From positions 1 through 64,000 of the IMG/VR virus record IMGVR_UViG_3300032242_002717: a DNA stretch of 64,000 bases; one strand, 5' to 3'. This document shows, in pieces, positions 1 through 7,804 of this stretch. Origin of the DNA: a virus. Position 1 is the first letter of the stretch, and every line of letters starts with the position of its first letter. The notes under the pieces were generated by a model. The model was not told where the DNA came from and searched no databases. It saw nothing but the letters and a program-made list of their open reading frames with translations. A program made the position numbers and the translations under genes.

Positions 1-62
1 CGTCCGGAGGACCGGAGGACCGGACGTCCGGAGGACCGGAGGACCGGACGTCCGGAGGACCG
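1..62. repeat. 24-bp tandem repeat at the left edge
   Basis: A 24-bp GC-rich unit built from CGTCCGGAGGACC and GGAGGACCGGA is repeated at 1-24, 25-48 and partly 49-62. The array may continue to the left of the window. The unit shares its CCGGAGG core with the reverse complement of the GGCCTCCGG array at 3163-3357. No gene overlaps it. Confidence 0.85.
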
Positions 63-200
63 TAGCTACCAGGAAGGAAACAACCTAATAAGTAACGCAC
101 TATACAATTGAACAGTTTTTACTATTCTGTTCTAGTTTCGCGCTTTCCTTGCAACTATTGTACCAAAATACTAGGAAAATATCAAGATAATTCGGCGCAT

Positions 201-233
201 AAAAAAACAACCTATTTTTTAGGATAGGTTGTT
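201..233 (-). terminator. Intrinsic terminator of the amidoligase gene
   Basis: AACAACCTAT (206-215) pairs with ATAGGTTGTT (224-233) as a 10-bp stem. On the minus strand the stem is followed directly by a run of seven T (plus 201-207). It lies just past the stop of the minus-strand gene that ends at 260. Confidence 0.75.
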
Positions 234-259
234 CAAAGAATTCTGGAAAAGACTATTTT

Positions 260-1573
260 TTAGAATAATCTTGAAGGCGTATCTTTAAGCTTGGCTATAT
301 CATCAAAATATTTTGATATTTTGGCCAGTATTACTGGCCATTTATCTTTATTGCTTGCAAGGTAGCCATGGTAGTTCTCCGGAGTAAGCATGCTCCAAGA
401 TACTCCAGAACGCACCCAAGCGCGCAAACTATCGGCAAACTCAGCATACGATATTGCATCATCTAAGGTTAGGCACTGCGCGAATAGTCTTAACTCTACT
501 CTACTTTTATCAGTCAAATTGACCGCACTCGAACGATAGGTTCTACTCTCGAACATCCTTAATCTTCGCGCGCAATAGCCATTTTGCGATCTATTGGCTA
601 TCATATCAATGAAATTGATATGCTTGGAATTGTTTACGAACGAATGAATTTTACCTATTTCATAGGCTTTCAGTGTGGAACGGTCAATACTAACGTGAGT
701 CCCTGCGTTATCTGTATGGTCAAGGTTATCCAATATCGTCCAGAGTTTAGTTAATTTGTCGCGCAGTCTATCTAATGGCATGCGCGCAGACTGGATTTCA
801 AGCCCCGTATCGGAGTCTAAGCTACCATCACGCTCAAAACAGAATGATCGGTTATAGTCAGCTGATATAGCTTCGATAATGTCATCCCTATCATCCGATT
901 CTATCTCAATTTCAATACCTAACCATTGGGATTGCTGGCCATGATGTTTTAACTCCTTCCACGCTTCTCTACCATAAGCTGGTATTGATGCATTATTGCG
1001 CGCGCGCGAATTGGAACATGACGTACAATGCTGGCCAAAATCGCCAAAACTACCCAAATCATCGTCAGAACAGACTTCCCCGCAATCGTCGCAACTAAAA
1101 TAACCATCACCATTACATAAGCATGATTGGCATATATGACCTCCACCGGAGACAGCAATATGATTGTCGTCATGGTGTCTATCTCCGCAAGAGTCACAGT
1201 TAAAACTATGTCGTTCGGCGCAGCGTTCACAGTAAGACTCAGAACTATGTCGCCTATAATGGGACTCATGCGCGTCAACATAAACCTCAACTGCATCATC
1301 ATTTTCAATGATATCGTCACAAGATGAGCAAGTCGAAAAATGATTGTCTATACAATGAGGACACACACGCTGCTCATTAACCTCCGTTAGATCGTCTGAC
1401 GGATAATGCTCACCGCAATAGTCACAAGGCACGATATCGTTATCGGCCAGATATCCATCAATGCAAAACGCGCAGACGGAAGAAACATCATGATGGCTAT
1501 TGACGAAAAGACTATGATTGAACGAAAAATTGTATCGTTCCACCGAACAGGCCGAACATACGATTGAACACAT
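260..1573 (-). CDS. Amidoligase-family protein with N-terminal zinc ribbons
   Basis: The 437-residue protein has two parts. Residues 1 to about 190 hold many CxxC pairs, which suggests an array of zinc ribbons rich in Asp and His. Residues about 215-420 resemble the phage amidoligase (COOH-NH2 ligase, ATP-grasp-like) family: a GIEIEIE strand, an FERDGSL motif, GLEIQS, and GTHVSID. Family members form amide bonds between amino and carboxyl groups; the substrate here is unknown. The zinc-ribbon head is unusual and may bind a partner or nucleic acid, which is inference. The CGGAG upstream of the start at 1573 is a reasonable ribosome binding site. The gene leads a minus-strand Cys-rich cluster. 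Confidence 0.7.
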   Translation of the reverse strand: MCSIVCSACSVERYNFSFNHSLFVNSHHDVSSVCAFCIDGYLADNDIVPCDYCGEHYPSDDLTEVNEQRVCPHCIDNHFSTCSSCDDIIENDDAVEVYVDAHESHYRRHSSESYCERCAERHSFNCDSCGDRHHDDNHIAVSGGGHICQSCLCNGDGYFSCDDCGEVCSDDDLGSFGDFGQHCTSCSNSRARNNASIPAYGREAWKELKHHGQQSQWLGIEIEIESDDRDDIIEAISADYNRSFCFERDGSLDSDTGLEIQSARMPLDRLRDKLTKLWTILDNLDHTDNAGTHVSIDRSTLKAYEIGKIHSFVNNSKHINFIDMIANRSQNGYCARRLRMFESRTYRSSAVNLTDKSRVELRLFAQCLTLDDAISYAEFADSLRAWVRSGVSWSMLTPENYHGYLASNKDKWPVILAKISKYFDDIAKLKDTPSRLF

Positions 1574-1600
1574 AGCTAAGACTCCGTAGTGACGTAGAGT

Positions 1601-1637
1601 AGAGAAGAGAAGAGAAGAGAAGAGAAGAGAAGAGAAC
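1601..1637. repeat. AGAGA pentamer microsatellite
   Basis: About seven copies of the AGAGA pentamer lie between the amidoligase start and the next minus-strand gene, in the probable 5' leader of the amidoligase mRNA. Its length could vary by slippage. Function is unknown. Confidence 0.85.
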
Positions 1638-1646
1638 GGAAGCAGA

Positions 1647-1931
1647 TTAAGAATCTTCAGAGACTAAAACGGAACAATCATCACAATAGTGGAAGCTCCA
1701 AAGATGTCCGCCTATTGCCCTATCAAATACTTGCCATTCGTCGATATAAGACCAACAACTCGCGCATCTTTTTAAGTTTAATGACGCAACGTAGTCTCTG
1801 ACACAACCACAACAAACGTCAGTAAGCTTATGTCGTATTTTGTCGAGACATTCAAACTCATGACGATATTTGCTTGTACGTTTTTTGAGCTTGCAAGAGG
1901 CACACTTCTTAATCGTCTCTTTGATCGGCAT
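1647..1931 (-). CDS. Small zinc-ribbon protein (94 aa)
   Basis: The protein has four Cys pairs: CASC, CCGC, CASC and CDDC. This spacing suggests a compact double zinc ribbon. The chosen start at 1931 has GGAG five bases upstream; the open frame extends further but without a better site. It is similar in size and Cys layout to its neighbour at 2000-2284, so the two look like old duplicates. No specific function can be assigned. Confidence 0.65.
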   Translation of the reverse strand: MPIKETIKKCASCKLKKRTSKYRHEFECLDKIRHKLTDVCCGCVRDYVASLNLKRCASCWSYIDEWQVFDRAIGGHLWSFHYCDDCSVLVSEDS

Positions 1932-1940
1932 GGTGACTCC

Positions 1941-1970
1941 AAAAAAAATGGGAGTCTTTTTAGACTCCCA
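1941..1970 (-). terminator. Intrinsic terminator downstream of the 2000-2284 gene
   Basis: TGGGAGTCT (1949-1957), a TTTT loop and AGACTCCCA (1962-1970) form a 9-bp stem. On the minus strand a run of eight T follows (plus 1941-1948). It separates the two small zinc-ribbon genes into distinct transcripts, unless read-through occurs. Confidence 0.75.
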
Positions 1971-1999
1971 ATGGGAAGGAAGGAATGAAGGAAGACAGA

Positions 2000-2284
2000 T
2001 TAGTCTACTGTCAACATAACGGCGCATTTAAGGCAAAAATCATCCTCTCCAGTTACACTTTCTGGGCTTTCTACGGTCACCCACTCCGTTGTCTCCATTT
2101 TGCAGTAAGTGCAAGGTAGCATTCTGTTGCGCATTAGATAGTCTTCTATGCAATTTCGGCAAACCTTAGATAGGTCACGCGCCTCTTCATTTGACTGTTT
2201 GCCATGGTCGAAAAACGAGAGATATTTGAGATCAGAGCAGCATTGGCATCTTTTGAGCGGCGGAACGTAGACACCGTCGATCAT
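2000..2284 (-). CDS. Small zinc-ribbon protein (94 aa)
   Basis: This 94-residue protein carries Cys pairs CQCC, CRNC, CTYC and CLKC, matching the layout of the gene at 1647-1931. GGAG lies eight bases before the start at 2284. It probably binds zinc. Its role is unknown, although Cys-rich small proteins next to phage accessory genes often act as adaptors of host proteins; that is inference. Confidence 0.65.
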   Translation of the reverse strand: MIDGVYVPPLKRCQCCSDLKYLSFFDHGKQSNEEARDLSKVCRNCIEDYLMRNRMLPCTYCKMETTEWVTVESPESVTGEDDFCLKCAVMLTVD

Positions 2285-2941
2285 GGTAAATACTCCGGAA
2301 AAAGAGAGAAGGAAGTCGGTAACGTCATACATACTATAGTCTAATTTCTGAGGTAGTCAATACCATGCTCTCATTTTGTTTCCAGTTTGTTCCCGTTTTG
2401 TTTCCAAGCCTAGATATTATGTAGGCGCGCGTAGCAATAAGCATGCCAATGCATACAAAATACCAAAAAATTGCCGAAAAATTACCTAAAACTCTAGACC
2501 CTAAAATCGCCCAGAATCGACGATTGAACCATGGGTGGATAGATTCTACCTCTTTTCCTAGACAATCGATTCTAGGGCACTTTACGGCCACTACACGAAA
2601 TATCGAATATTGTTTATGCCGGAAAAATGGTTCCATGGTACGTTATAGAATAGACCTATTTTTTCGCCAATAGTCAAACGATAGTAAAATTAAACAATAT
2701 TGCGCATGATCGACCTAGTATTGGTTATCCTAGTACTACTACAAGCATAGTATCTAATTTCCTAATACTAGGAATACGATACCATACTATAACGATAGGG
2801 ATAGTATGGATTAAAACTAGATAATACGATCCGATTATCCAATTATAGCCAATAGGTAAGTAAAGCTTTATATAAGCAATTACCTATCAAACATAGTGGC
2901 ATAACGTACACTAACGGACAATAGGTATACGATAGTACAGG

Positions 2942-3083
2942 TAAGACACAAGACTCAAGACACAAGAGGAGAGACACAAGGATACAAGAGATACAAGACT
3001 CAAGACTCAAGAGACACAAGGATGCAAGATACAAGAGATACAAGGATACAAGAGGAGAGACACAAGGATACAAGGATAGTGGT
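2942..3083. repeat. ACAAG-type purine-rich low-complexity array
   Basis: Degenerate units such as ACACAAG, GATACAAG and ACTCAAG recur for about 140 bp, with an almost pyrimidine-poor top strand. The variation among units suggests slippage plus point mutation. No coding role is apparent. Confidence 0.8.
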
Positions 3084-3162
3084 AGTGATAGTGGTAGAAT
3101 TGTTTAACATCATGACGATTAAAATAAGACAATATTGTCCTGTTTTCAGAAAATTACTCTCG

Positions 3163-3357
3163 GCCTCCATGGCCTCCATGGCCTCCATGGCCTCCGGTCC
3201 TCCATGGCCTCCATGGCCTCCATGGCCTCCGGTCTTCTCGGCCTCCGGTCCTCCATGGCCTCCGGTCTTCTCGGCCTCCGGTCTTCCTGTACTCTCGGCC
3301 TCCGGTCCTCCGGTCTTCTCGGCCTCCGGTCTTCCTGTACTCTCGGCCTCCGGTCCT
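3163..3357. repeat. GGCCTCC compound tandem array
   Basis: The array starts with 9-bp GGCCTCCAT units. It then changes to longer units mixing GGCCTCCGGTCC and GGCCTCCGGTCTTCTC, with two copies of CTTCCTGTACTC. The word CGGAGG/CCTCCG is shared with the array at 1-62. All three top-strand frames can be open, so ORFs here are not evidence of genes. Confidence 0.85.
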
Positions 3358-3694
3358 TATTCGCCTATTTTCTAGTGCGATTAAGCAACCTACTATCGAC
3401 GGATTGCAGATTGATTACGATTCTGGGGATAGTCCCCGCCCCCCCTACCATCGGCAATGGCGCGCCATGCCATGGGGGCGGCGTAGTCTCCCCTCCGCGA
3501 TAGCAGGTAAAGTGAAATCTGCAATGGTCTTTGGTAGTATGTACTAAACGTATGTACCGTTTTTGGCGACTCGGTAGTAAAGAGCGTGCTGTATATTGGC
3601 ATGCTCTTATGCGGTCGCTGTGGCTCTGTAGCGAGCCTTAAGGATGCGTACTGGCTATTAGGACGGGTACGCCTTAGGTGGCCTTGTAGGGGCT

Positions 3695-4213
3695 TTATTG
3701 ACCTTGTGGGACATCGTATCCGAGTTCGGTCATCTTGGTGGACAGATCGATAGCTCCATCTTGGTTGACGGAGTAGACTCTTCCGACATGTCGGTTGAAT
3801 GATACGTTGCCTGTGAGCTTGACCCAGACCTGTCCTTTGTCGAGCAGGTCGCTGAGAGTCTTTGTTGCTTGTGTTGCCTTTTGTTTGTTTGGTCCGCTGA
3901 GTTCGGGTGCGTTGAACGACTCGAAGCGTACCCAGGCGTCTACGGAGACCCCGGCTTCGAGGTTGATGCGGAAGAGTGCGGTATCGCCGTCATGGATACG
4001 GATGACGGTTGCCTTGTGTGCCGGGTGCGGATCGAACTCGGGGGTGTCTGGTGGCATCGAGGCCGATACGGGCGATGGCGTGATTTGTTGGTTGGGCTTA
4101 TCTTGGGGACCGAATACGATTACGAGGATCAAGATCACCGAGACAAGGCATACCAGAAACAGGGCAGGGGCCTTCAGGTGATCGGTGAAACGAGCGCGGT
4201 CGGTGGCATCCAT
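3695..4213 (-). CDS. Membrane-anchored thermonuclease (staphylococcal nuclease fold)
   Basis: The 172-residue protein begins with a short basic tail and one strong membrane helix (about residues 15-34). A linker leads to a nuclease-like domain. Visible family features are VIRIHDGDT, a WVRFESF strand with Arg, NAPEL with Glu, and RHVGRVY with a third Arg. These match the calcium-binding Asp and the Arg/Glu/Arg catalytic set of staphylococcal nuclease. The domain would lie outside the cytoplasm. Possible roles are nucleotide scavenging or exclusion of incoming DNA, which is inference. The region is GC-richer than its neighbours. Confidence 0.75.
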   Translation of the reverse strand: MDATDRARFTDHLKAPALFLVCLVSVILILVIVFGPQDKPNQQITPSPVSASMPPDTPEFDPHPAHKATVIRIHDGDTALFRINLEAGVSVDAWVRFESFNAPELSGPNKQKATQATKTLSDLLDKGQVWVKLTGNVSFNRHVGRVYSVNQDGAIDLSTKMTELGYDVPQGQ

Positions 4214-4419
4214 TGTTTGCCTTTATTTGAGTTGTGAAATTGCGGACTTTTCCTAGCATTATAGGCTAATCCCCTATCCAGAAAAAAAGGACTTTTGTGT
4301 CCACAATGGTCTTTTGTTACTATTTTGTTTCCAGGGTATTGCCAAGTTCGTGCCGCTCTATTAGTATGGGTTCGAGTTAAACGGTTCTGTCAGTTGCTTT
4401 TATTGGACTGGAGTGAGAG

Positions 4420-4749
4420 ATGCTTACAAACGAAGAAGACGAGTCCAAGAACGTGTGCGATAACTGCGGTGACGAGATGACTCTTCTTGAATCAGAAGAG
4501 GGCGGCACAACTTGCGAAGAGTGTGTTGTCTTGATGTGCAGTGACGAACAAGACTACGACGATGAAGACGACTACGAAGATGACGATGAAGACGACGACG
4601 ATGACTATGAAGACTACGATGATGAAGATGAAGACGACGAAGACGAAGATGACGACATGGAAATGTGCGACGACTGCGGGCATAGCCTCTGGACGTGCAA
4701 CTGCACATGGGCAATCTCTGATCGATTGGAGCCTGTGCTAAATGGGTGA
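4420..4749 (+). CDS. Highly acidic zinc-ribbon protein
   Basis: The 109-residue protein has Cys pairs near its start (CDNC, CEEC) and its end (CDDC, CNC). Between them is a run of about 45 residues that are almost all Asp, Glu and Tyr, encoded by GAC/GAA/GAT repeats. Such acidic tracts can mimic DNA or bind basic proteins; this is inference. GAGAG just before the ATG is the likely ribosome binding site. It overlaps the next gene by eight bases. Confidence 0.7.
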   Translation: MLTNEEDESKNVCDNCGDEMTLLESEEGGTTCEECVVLMCSDEQDYDDEDDYEDDDEDDDDDYEDYDDEDEDDEDEDDDMEMCDDCGHSLWTCNCTWAISDRLEPVLNG

Positions 4750-4993
4750 CGACTACGAAGAGGAGACCAAAGAGAACGCAACGGCCATGTATCTTCAGTC
4801 GTGGCAATTCGTTGCCATTGTCTGGATAACAATGATTAGTTGTTCTTACGGTGTTCTCAGCATCTACTCTTGGGCGTCAGGCTCGGAGTCGCCGCCAAGC
4901 ATATTCCAGGCGTTCGCCCTGATCTGCGTTGTCATGATGTTGCTCGACGTTAAGGAAGAGATCGAAAAGATCTTGGCCCCTAACGAGAGATAG
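4742..4993 (+). CDS. Small membrane protein with two predicted helices
   Basis: The 83-residue protein has an acidic N terminus, then hydrophobic stretches at about residues 22-45 and 55-70, and a charged C-terminal tail. The size and topology would fit a class II holin, but no lysis gene sits next to it, so this is only a possibility. Translation is probably coupled to the acidic zinc-ribbon gene through the eight-base overlap. Confidence 0.6.
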   Translation: MGDDYEEETKENATAMYLQSWQFVAIVWITMISCSYGVLSIYSWASGSESPPSIFQAFALICVVMMLLDVKEEIEKILAPNER

Positions 4994-5000
4994 TCGCCAA

Positions 5001-5214
5001 AAAGGTCTCCGCGCGGAGACCTTTGCAGATCTGAGCCAGGGTATGGACGCAGCGTTCGTTTAAACGAACGTAAATGGGCCTTCCTGCGACTTTGGAGGCT
5101 GTCGCCTCCTTATCATCGGGTTGAGCTTGGAGCCTCTTAAATCGAAGATTTGGGGCTTGCGTAAATTTTGAGACGATCAAAGAAACGGTCTCCGCGCTTT
5201 TGTGGAGACCGTTT
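5001..5214 (+). promoter_or_regulatory. Structured leader with five hairpins before the cassette genes
   Basis: The 4994-5237 interval holds five hairpins. They are a perfect 24-bp GGTCTCC/GGAGACC palindrome at 5001-5024, CGTTCGTTTAAACGAACG at 5053-5070, GGAGGC-TGTC-GCCTCC at 5094-5109, AAATC-GAA-GATTT at 5139-5151, and an 11-bp stem AAACGGTCTCC/GGAGACCGTTT at 5183-5214. The first may end transcription of the upstream pair. The last sits close to the next start codon and could control its translation. No known riboswitch is recognised. Confidence 0.6.
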
Positions 5215-5237
5215 GTAAGTCGAGAGGCTGAAAAGTG

Positions 5238-5780
5238 ATGTCACGTGAATGCAATGATAGGTGCCAATGTTCCGTATGCAAAGAACTTGACATTGTAGAA
5301 TTAGAGGCTGAGAACACAAGACTCAAATGGGAAGCAGAAAGGCTGCGAGAAGAGAATCGCAAACTTAGAGATGCATGGCCAGAAAGCAAGACAATTAAAG
5401 AGTGGTCTTCCGTTGAGAATTCCATTTACGTCACAACGATAGGCAACTTTTTTTCTTACCCTGATTGCCGGTTGTATGGCACTTGGGATGAAGCGGTTAA
5501 TGCAGCAGCAGAGATTACTCCAAGCAAAGAAGAGGCGGGAATATCGAGCGTAGCCGATAAGCTTCGAGAAGAATTGGTCGCTGCACATAAAGAAATAGGA
5601 CTTGTCCGCCAAAGCGCAGGGCAACTCATACTTTATGTGGCGTTGGCACGTTTGGATATGAATGACATGCGTGAGGACATAAGCAACATGTACAACGAAA
5701 ACAAGGAACTTGCTGCAAGGTGTGAGCGTCTTGAGACTGAAAACAAAATTCTTAGGGATGCATTCGAGTGCGTTGGCTAA
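5238..5780 (+). CDS. Cassette-family protein with Cys-rich head and coiled coil
   Basis: The 180-residue protein starts with a CxC...C motif and then a Leu/Glu coiled coil. It next contains a module with the words LRDAWP, FFSYPDCRLYGTWDEAVNAAAEI, and ends with a second coiled coil. The middle module recurs in the gene at 12031-12342 (LRDAWP, FFSWNDGCKLYDTRDEAIDAAA). GAGAGG precedes the start. The role is unknown. It is the first gene of a co-directional run that continues to 8800. Confidence 0.65.
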   Translation: MSRECNDRCQCSVCKELDIVELEAENTRLKWEAERLREENRKLRDAWPESKTIKEWSSVENSIYVTTIGNFFSYPDCRLYGTWDEAVNAAAEITPSKEEAGISSVADKLREELVAAHKEIGLVRQSAGQLILYVALARLDMNDMREDISNMYNENKELAARCERLETENKILRDAFECVG

Positions 5781-5798
5781 AACTGAGAAGGGCATGCA

Positions 5799-6083
5799 AT
5801 GCTTGGAACAAGTGCGGTGCGAGACGCGATGAGTACGATGGAAGGCGTTTGTCGGAGTTCTGGAACAGGAGAATCTCTTGACGTTATTCGTCGATACATT
5901 GAAAAGCTTGAGTCTGAGTCTTTTGACGCAAGAGACGAAATTGCTGAGATGGACTCGGTTTTAGAGTCCATTGCATCGTGTCTTGCAAGTAGTGCAGACG
6001 GGACGACCAGTCAAGCGAGATGCATATTGGACAATTGGCGTCTCAATAATGCATTCTGGAAGTCAAGTACGCCTAAGCCGTGA
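5799..6083 (+). CDS. Hypothetical small helical protein (94 aa)
   Basis: The protein is mostly helical with a Ser/Glu-rich coiled segment (about residues 28-50). No family is recognised. GAGAAGG lies seven bases upstream of the ATG, which supports expression. It sits in the cassette-gene operon. Confidence 0.5.
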   Translation: MLGTSAVRDAMSTMEGVCRSSGTGESLDVIRRYIEKLESESFDARDEIAEMDSVLESIASCLASSADGTTSQARCILDNWRLNNAFWKSSTPKP

Positions 6084-6152
6084 TTCAGTCTATAGTCACG
6101 ACTCATGAGAGAACCTGGACAGTCATCACTCCGAACAATGAGAGGCAAAAGC

Positions 6153-6623
6153 ATGACCGGCGATAAGGGTATGACCCTCGAACAAGTCTACAAGAAACTT
6201 TGCGTTTACGACAAGCGAAGCCCTTATTGTTTGGAATGGTCGTGTGATTTTGGGGCAAACCAAAAACCCAGAGATGGGTGTTTCTGCGACAATTGCTCCC
6301 AGGGGCGTGATCGATTGGCTTTGGAGATATTGCGACTAAAAGAACTTGTAGAAGAAAAAGAGCGACGACTTCTATGCGTCGATGCAGACAAGGCACTCCG
6401 CCAACGTGCCGAGCGTGCGGAAGCCGCACCGCAATGGAGGCCGATAGAGACGGCACCAAGGGACGGGACCGAAGTTTTGACTTGCAATCAGGATAGACAC
6501 ATCTATTTAGATTGGCGTGACGACACTTCAAATTTTCCATTCAACCGAAAATGGTATGGCAATCCAACTCACTGGATGCCGCTACCGCTAGCACAAGCCG
6601 CCGATGCGGCAGAGGACAAGTGA
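6153..6623 (+). CDS. DUF551-domain cassette protein
   Basis: The 156-residue protein has a Cys-containing N-terminal part, the family coiled coil ALRQRAERAE, and a C-terminal DUF551-like domain. That domain is shown by WRPIETAPRDGTEVL and GNPTHWMPLPLA. It ends with QAADAAEDK, the tail shared by this gene family. The start at 6153 is chosen because GAGAGG precedes it; an in-frame ATG also exists at 6105. DUF551 is common in phages and its function is unknown. The TGA overlaps the next ATG. Confidence 0.7.
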   Translation: MTGDKGMTLEQVYKKLCVYDKRSPYCLEWSCDFGANQKPRDGCFCDNCSQGRDRLALEILRLKELVEEKERRLLCVDADKALRQRAERAEAAPQWRPIETAPRDGTEVLTCNQDRHIYLDWRDDTSNFPFNRKWYGNPTHWMPLPLAQAADAAEDK

Positions 6624-6919
6624 TGACTCACGAGTACGATCGAACGTGTTATTGCTCTACATGCCAAGACACGGAAATCGCAGGGCTTAAGGCCGAGATT
6701 GACGCACTTCGCCAGCGTGCTAATCATGCGGAGGTGGCAATAGATTTATACGCGCGATCCTGCGGATGGGACACGCACTGCGAATATTGGGTTCTGCCTC
6801 ACGGTAAAGTCAAAGTCCAGATTTGGCCAGGTCAATTTTACTATTTCCAGACAGACATTGGTCTGGCCGTGATTGCAATTCGAGCCAGACAAGCCGCCGA
6901 TGCGGCAAAGGAGGAATGA
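6623..6919 (+). CDS. Cassette-family protein (98 aa)
   Basis: The protein has a CYCSTC head, the coiled coil ALRQRANHAE, then a domain containing YARSCGWDTHCEYWV and FQTDIGLAVIAIR, and the family tail QAADAAKEE. The gene at 11407-11718 is a clear paralogue in all but the head. The start overlaps the preceding stop (TGATG). Function unknown. Confidence 0.7.
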   Translation: MTHEYDRTCYCSTCQDTEIAGLKAEIDALRQRANHAEVAIDLYARSCGWDTHCEYWVLPHGKVKVQIWPGQFYYFQTDIGLAVIAIRARQAADAAKEE

Positions 6920-7269
6920 TGAGTGATTTTCGACACTCGGTAGGTGCCAAAAATTCAGAAACCTACATGCCGGTTTATTACTCGTGCCCGCATGGTCGAG
7001 CAGCTCAAATTGGAATTGGCTTCAAATGTGAAATCTGCAGTTTGGCAGCGGAAAACAAAGCGTTGAAACATCTACTTAGAAGAGTTTTCGACATTGTTTT
7101 TCAAAACGAGTCGGGACTTTATCGGATTGCCAAACTCAAAGCCTTACTGCAAGAAGATGCTAAAGAGGGGGAATCATGGGTGATTACTGTTGGGAATGCG
7201 GAATGCCTGAGTACAACCCGGAAAAATCTCGGGGAACGCATCTCCCAGTATGCGAGCGAGGTCAATTGA
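6919..7269 (+). CDS. Cassette-family protein extended by loss of its stop
   Basis: This 116-residue frame starts after a strong AAGGAGG site. It has a CPHG...CEIC zinc-like head and a short coiled coil, and reaches the family tail EDAKEGES near 7170. There the usual TGA is missing, so the frame runs on through the start of the next gene for about 94 bases. The last 30 residues look like frame-shifted text of the neighbour. Function unknown. Confidence 0.55.
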   Translation: MSDFRHSVGAKNSETYMPVYYSCPHGRAAQIGIGFKCEICSLAAENKALKHLLRRVFDIVFQNESGLYRIAKLKALLQEDAKEGESWVITVGNAECLSTTRKNLGERISQYASEVN

Positions 7270-7478
7270 TTTCAGGACTTGCTGCGGCACGCGATGAGAT
7301 CACCGCACTCCGCCAACGTGCCGAGCGTGCGGAGAATGAACTCGCAGTAACAAACGACATTATTCATCGTGTGGATGAGCTTCTTCGGCGTCATGAAATC
7401 GAATTCCCTGATGTGCGGGAAGAATTAAACAGGTGGTATGACGAACCACCAACCGCCGATGCGGCAGAGGGGGAGTGA
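7176..7478 (+). CDS. Cassette-family protein (100 aa)
   Basis: The protein begins with CWECGMPEY...CERG, a probable zinc ribbon. The family coiled coil ALRQRAERAEN follows, then a helical region and the tail TADAAEGE. AGAGGGGGA before the ATG is a strong ribosome binding site. Its start lies inside the read-through tail of the previous gene. Function unknown. Confidence 0.7.
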   Translation: MGDYCWECGMPEYNPEKSRGTHLPVCERGQLISGLAAARDEITALRQRAERAENELAVTNDIIHRVDELLRRHEIEFPDVREELNRWYDEPPTADAAEGE

Positions 7479-7786
7479 TGAGCGTTTGTTTTACAGGCAA
7501 ATTGGTTAAAACTCGCAAGCCACATCGATGCTTTGGTTGTGCAAAGACCTATCCCGCAGCATCGTTGCTACACTATAGCTCGGGCGTCAACGAGGACGGA
7601 ATGTGGTCAACGTACTTTTGCCAAGTCTGCAAAGACATTTGGGACGCCATGCATAAAGAAGATCCTTTCGCATACGAATCCATCTTTGAAGGCGATTTGT
7701 TTTCTGAATGCCCTGAAGAGTGGCTATCCGTACAAGCCAGGCTCGCGTCCAATTGTTCAAAAGACGAGAACAATCGTGACTCGTAA
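7478..7786 (+). CDS. Phage zinc-finger protein (102 aa)
   Basis: The protein has the pattern K-x-R-K-P-H-R-C-F-G-C at about residues 13-23 and CQVC at about 48-51. This is a four-Cys zinc site of a type often seen in phage genomes. The rest contains conserved aromatic residues and an acidic helix. It is translationally coupled to the gene before it (TGATG). No biochemical role is known. Confidence 0.6.
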   Translation: MSVCFTGKLVKTRKPHRCFGCAKTYPAASLLHYSSGVNEDGMWSTYFCQVCKDIWDAMHKEDPFAYESIFEGDLFSECPEEWLSVQARLASNCSKDENNRDS

Positions 7787-7804
7787 GATTTGAGGTCAAT
7801 CCAA

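Larger units (their letters stand above)
2285..3694. other. Gene-free, repeat-rich interval
   Basis: No open frame here looks like a real gene. The left part is AT-rich with short inverted CCTAGTA/TACTAGG words around 2720-2775. Two low-complexity arrays follow and are listed separately. Open frames across the arrays are simple products of repeats without stops. A possible -10 element (TATAGT on the minus strand, near 2335) could serve the 2284 gene. Past the arrays, 3360-3694 is GC-richer and shows nothing recognisable. Confidence 0.6.

Noticed and set aside
1-3357. CRISPR array in the left-arm repeats
   Set aside because: The repeats are contiguous or degenerate, without regular unique spacers, and no cas gene is present.
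3022-3503. Overlapping frames through the GGCCTCC and ACAAG arrays
   Set aside because: They consist of repeat-coded residues such as Pro-Pro-Trp or Leu-His-Gly units. Open frames in stop-free repeats are not evidence of genes.
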